DNA from: Lentisphaeria bacterium
GTDB lineage: Bacteria > Verrucomicrobiota > Lentisphaeria > Victivallales > GWF2-50-93
Reading direction: 5' to 3'
NCBI GenBank assembly: GCA_020056205.1
Contig: JAGVIF010000355.1
Coordinates: 1 to 5,466 of the forward strand
DNA length: 5,466 bases
A program made the position numbers and the translations under genes. Below are positions 5,149 through 5,466 of this stretch, piece by piece. The notes beneath the pieces are model-generated. The model ran no database searches and was not told the DNA's origin. It saw only the letters and a program-made list of their open reading frames with translations. Each line of letters opens with the position of its first letter. Position 1 is the stretch's first letter.

Positions 5149-5221
5149 GTCCCCATCGTCTAGAGGCCTAGGACACCAGGTTTTCATCCTGGTAACCGGG
5201 GTTCGAATCCCCGTGGGGACG
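5149..5221 (+). tRNA. tRNA-Glu (anticodon TTC)
   Basis: A complete 73-nt cloverleaf. The acceptor stem GTCCCCA (5149-5155) pairs with TGGGGAC (5214-5220), with discriminator G5221. The D arm is closed by GTC/GAC. The anticodon arm CCAGG/CCTGG encloses the loop TTTTCAT, giving anticodon TTC (Glu, codons GAA/GAG). The variable loop is TAAC. The T arm CGGGG/CCCCG encloses TTCGAAT. CCA is not encoded and must be added after transcription. It stands alone, with no other tRNA in the window. No terminator is evident after it before the repeat island begins. Confidence 0.97.
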
Positions 5222-5266
5222 CTTCCGTTTCTCCCATCACTATTCTCCTTTGAAACTGCCGTTTTT

Positions 5267-5289
5267 TCGGGTCGGTATCGGTATTGATT
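5267..5289 (+). repeat. Degenerate hexanucleotide array, right copy
   Basis: TCGGG (5267-5271), then TCGGTA, TCGGTA, TTGATT (5272-5289). It has the same opening and closing as the array at 52-92 but three hexamers instead of six, so the family varies in unit number. Confidence 0.7.
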
Positions 5290-5322
5290 TCAGATTTCCA
5301 ATTTCAGATTTTAGATTTTTAA
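5288..5322 (+). repeat. 7-bp tandem array (TTTCAGA type)
   Basis: Five phased units: TTTCAGA, TTTCCAA, TTTCAGA, TTTTAGA, TTTTTAA. It runs directly out of the hexanucleotide array, sharing its last two bases. Confidence 0.7.
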
Positions 5323-5329
5323 CAACCCT

Positions 5330-5356
5330 TTCGACGAGTTCGACTCCTTCGGCAAG
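5330..5356 (+). repeat. 9-bp tandem repeat leading into the 15-bp array
   Basis: TTCGACGAG (5330-5338), TTCGACTCC (5339-5347) and TTCGGCAAG (5348-5356). The third unit overlaps the first 15-bp unit by 6 bp. Confidence 0.5.
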
Positions 5357-5410
5357 CTCAGGGCAGGCAAGCTCACCGCGAACAGGCTCACTGCGGGCAA
5401 GCTCAGGACA
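5351..5410 (+). repeat. 15-bp tandem array (GGCAAGCTCA core)
   Basis: Four exact-length units: GGCAAGCTCAGGGCA, GGCAAGCTCACCGCG, AACAGGCTCACTGCG and GGCAAGCTCAGGACA. Its relative, CTTCGACAAGCTCAGG, is a dispersed spacer sequence I know from many environmental genomes, often mis-called as small proteins with CPELAEG repeats. Confidence 0.75.
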
Positions 5411-5466
5411 GGCGAAATACACGAAATTATTTTTCACCTTTTTCCCTTTTTTTGCCACGAATTACA

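Larger units (their letters stand above)
5222..5466. other. Gene-free right repeat island
   Basis: No credible coding sequence: the one long open frame encodes CPELA/EPVRG-like peptide repeats dictated by a 15-bp DNA repeat. Positions 5222-5266 show nothing recognisable. Then follow the hexanucleotide, 7-bp and 15-bp arrays, and from 5411 a sequence with ATACACGAA and, at the window edge, GCCACGAATTACA, which looks like the start of yet another repeat cut by the window end. Confidence 0.7.

Noticed and set aside
5149..5221. tRNA-Glu as an integration (att) site
   Set aside because: No copy of the tRNA 3' end is found elsewhere in the window and there is no integrase.
3101..5221. Functional link between MiaA and the nearby tRNA
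   Set aside because: MiaA modifies tRNAs with A36 that read UNN codons. tRNA-Glu(UUC) has C36 and is not a substrate.
5240..5458. Minus-strand open frame of 72 codons with CPELA-like repeats
   Set aside because: The 15-bp DNA repeat gives a 5-residue peptide repeat. This is a known annotation artefact type and has no support as a protein.

Overview
The window reads as a chromosomal segment of a Gram-negative (lipid A-making) bacterium. It carries a compact block of housekeeping genes set between two gene-free islands of short tandem repeats. LpxC shows that the cell makes a lipopolysaccharide outer membrane. The repeat-filled spacers, a TTG start and divergent housekeeping enzymes suggest an uncultured environmental lineage (Omnitrophota/PVC-like or deltaproteobacterial are possible guesses). 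Nothing in the window settles the phylum.

Layout. Positions 1-435 hold no credible gene. They contain hexanucleotide arrays in inverted orientation, one strong hairpin, and 9-bp, 8-bp and 7-bp tandem arrays. Positions 436-3021 hold a minus-strand operon read right to left: lpxC, a double-hotdog FabZ-like dehydratase, and a FabI-like enoyl-ACP reductase. LpxC and the dehydratase share a TAATG stop/start, and the dehydratase and reductase are 13 bp apart. The 79-bp spacer 3022-3100 carries a good sigma70-type promoter for this operon and a weaker, overlapping one for the divergent plus-strand gene. The plus strand then has miaA (3101-4051, TTG start), a stand-alone response-regulator receiver domain (4115-4510), an ISOC-type isochorismatase-family hydrolase that overlaps it by 8 nt (4503-5069), and tRNA-Glu(UUC) (5149-5221). 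Positions 5222-5466 are a second repeat island with a hexanucleotide array of the same family as on the left, a 7-bp array and a 15-bp array.

How the genes work together. LpxC commits acylated UDP-GlcNAc to lipid A. FabZ and FabI type enzymes consume 3-hydroxyacyl-ACP and enoyl-ACP for fatty-acid elongation. Placing all three in one operon puts the branch point between lipid A and phospholipid acyl chains under one promoter. The two fatty-acid enzymes are both unusual. The dehydratase keeps a catalytic His only in its N-terminal half. The reductase keeps Tyr156/Lys163 but has Ile where E. coli FabI has Tyr146. MiaA, the receiver domain, the hydrolase and the tRNA show no obvious shared pathway.

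I found no mobile element, CRISPR array or defence system. The items most worth a second look are the asymmetric dehydratase/reductase pair and the two mosaic repeat islands.
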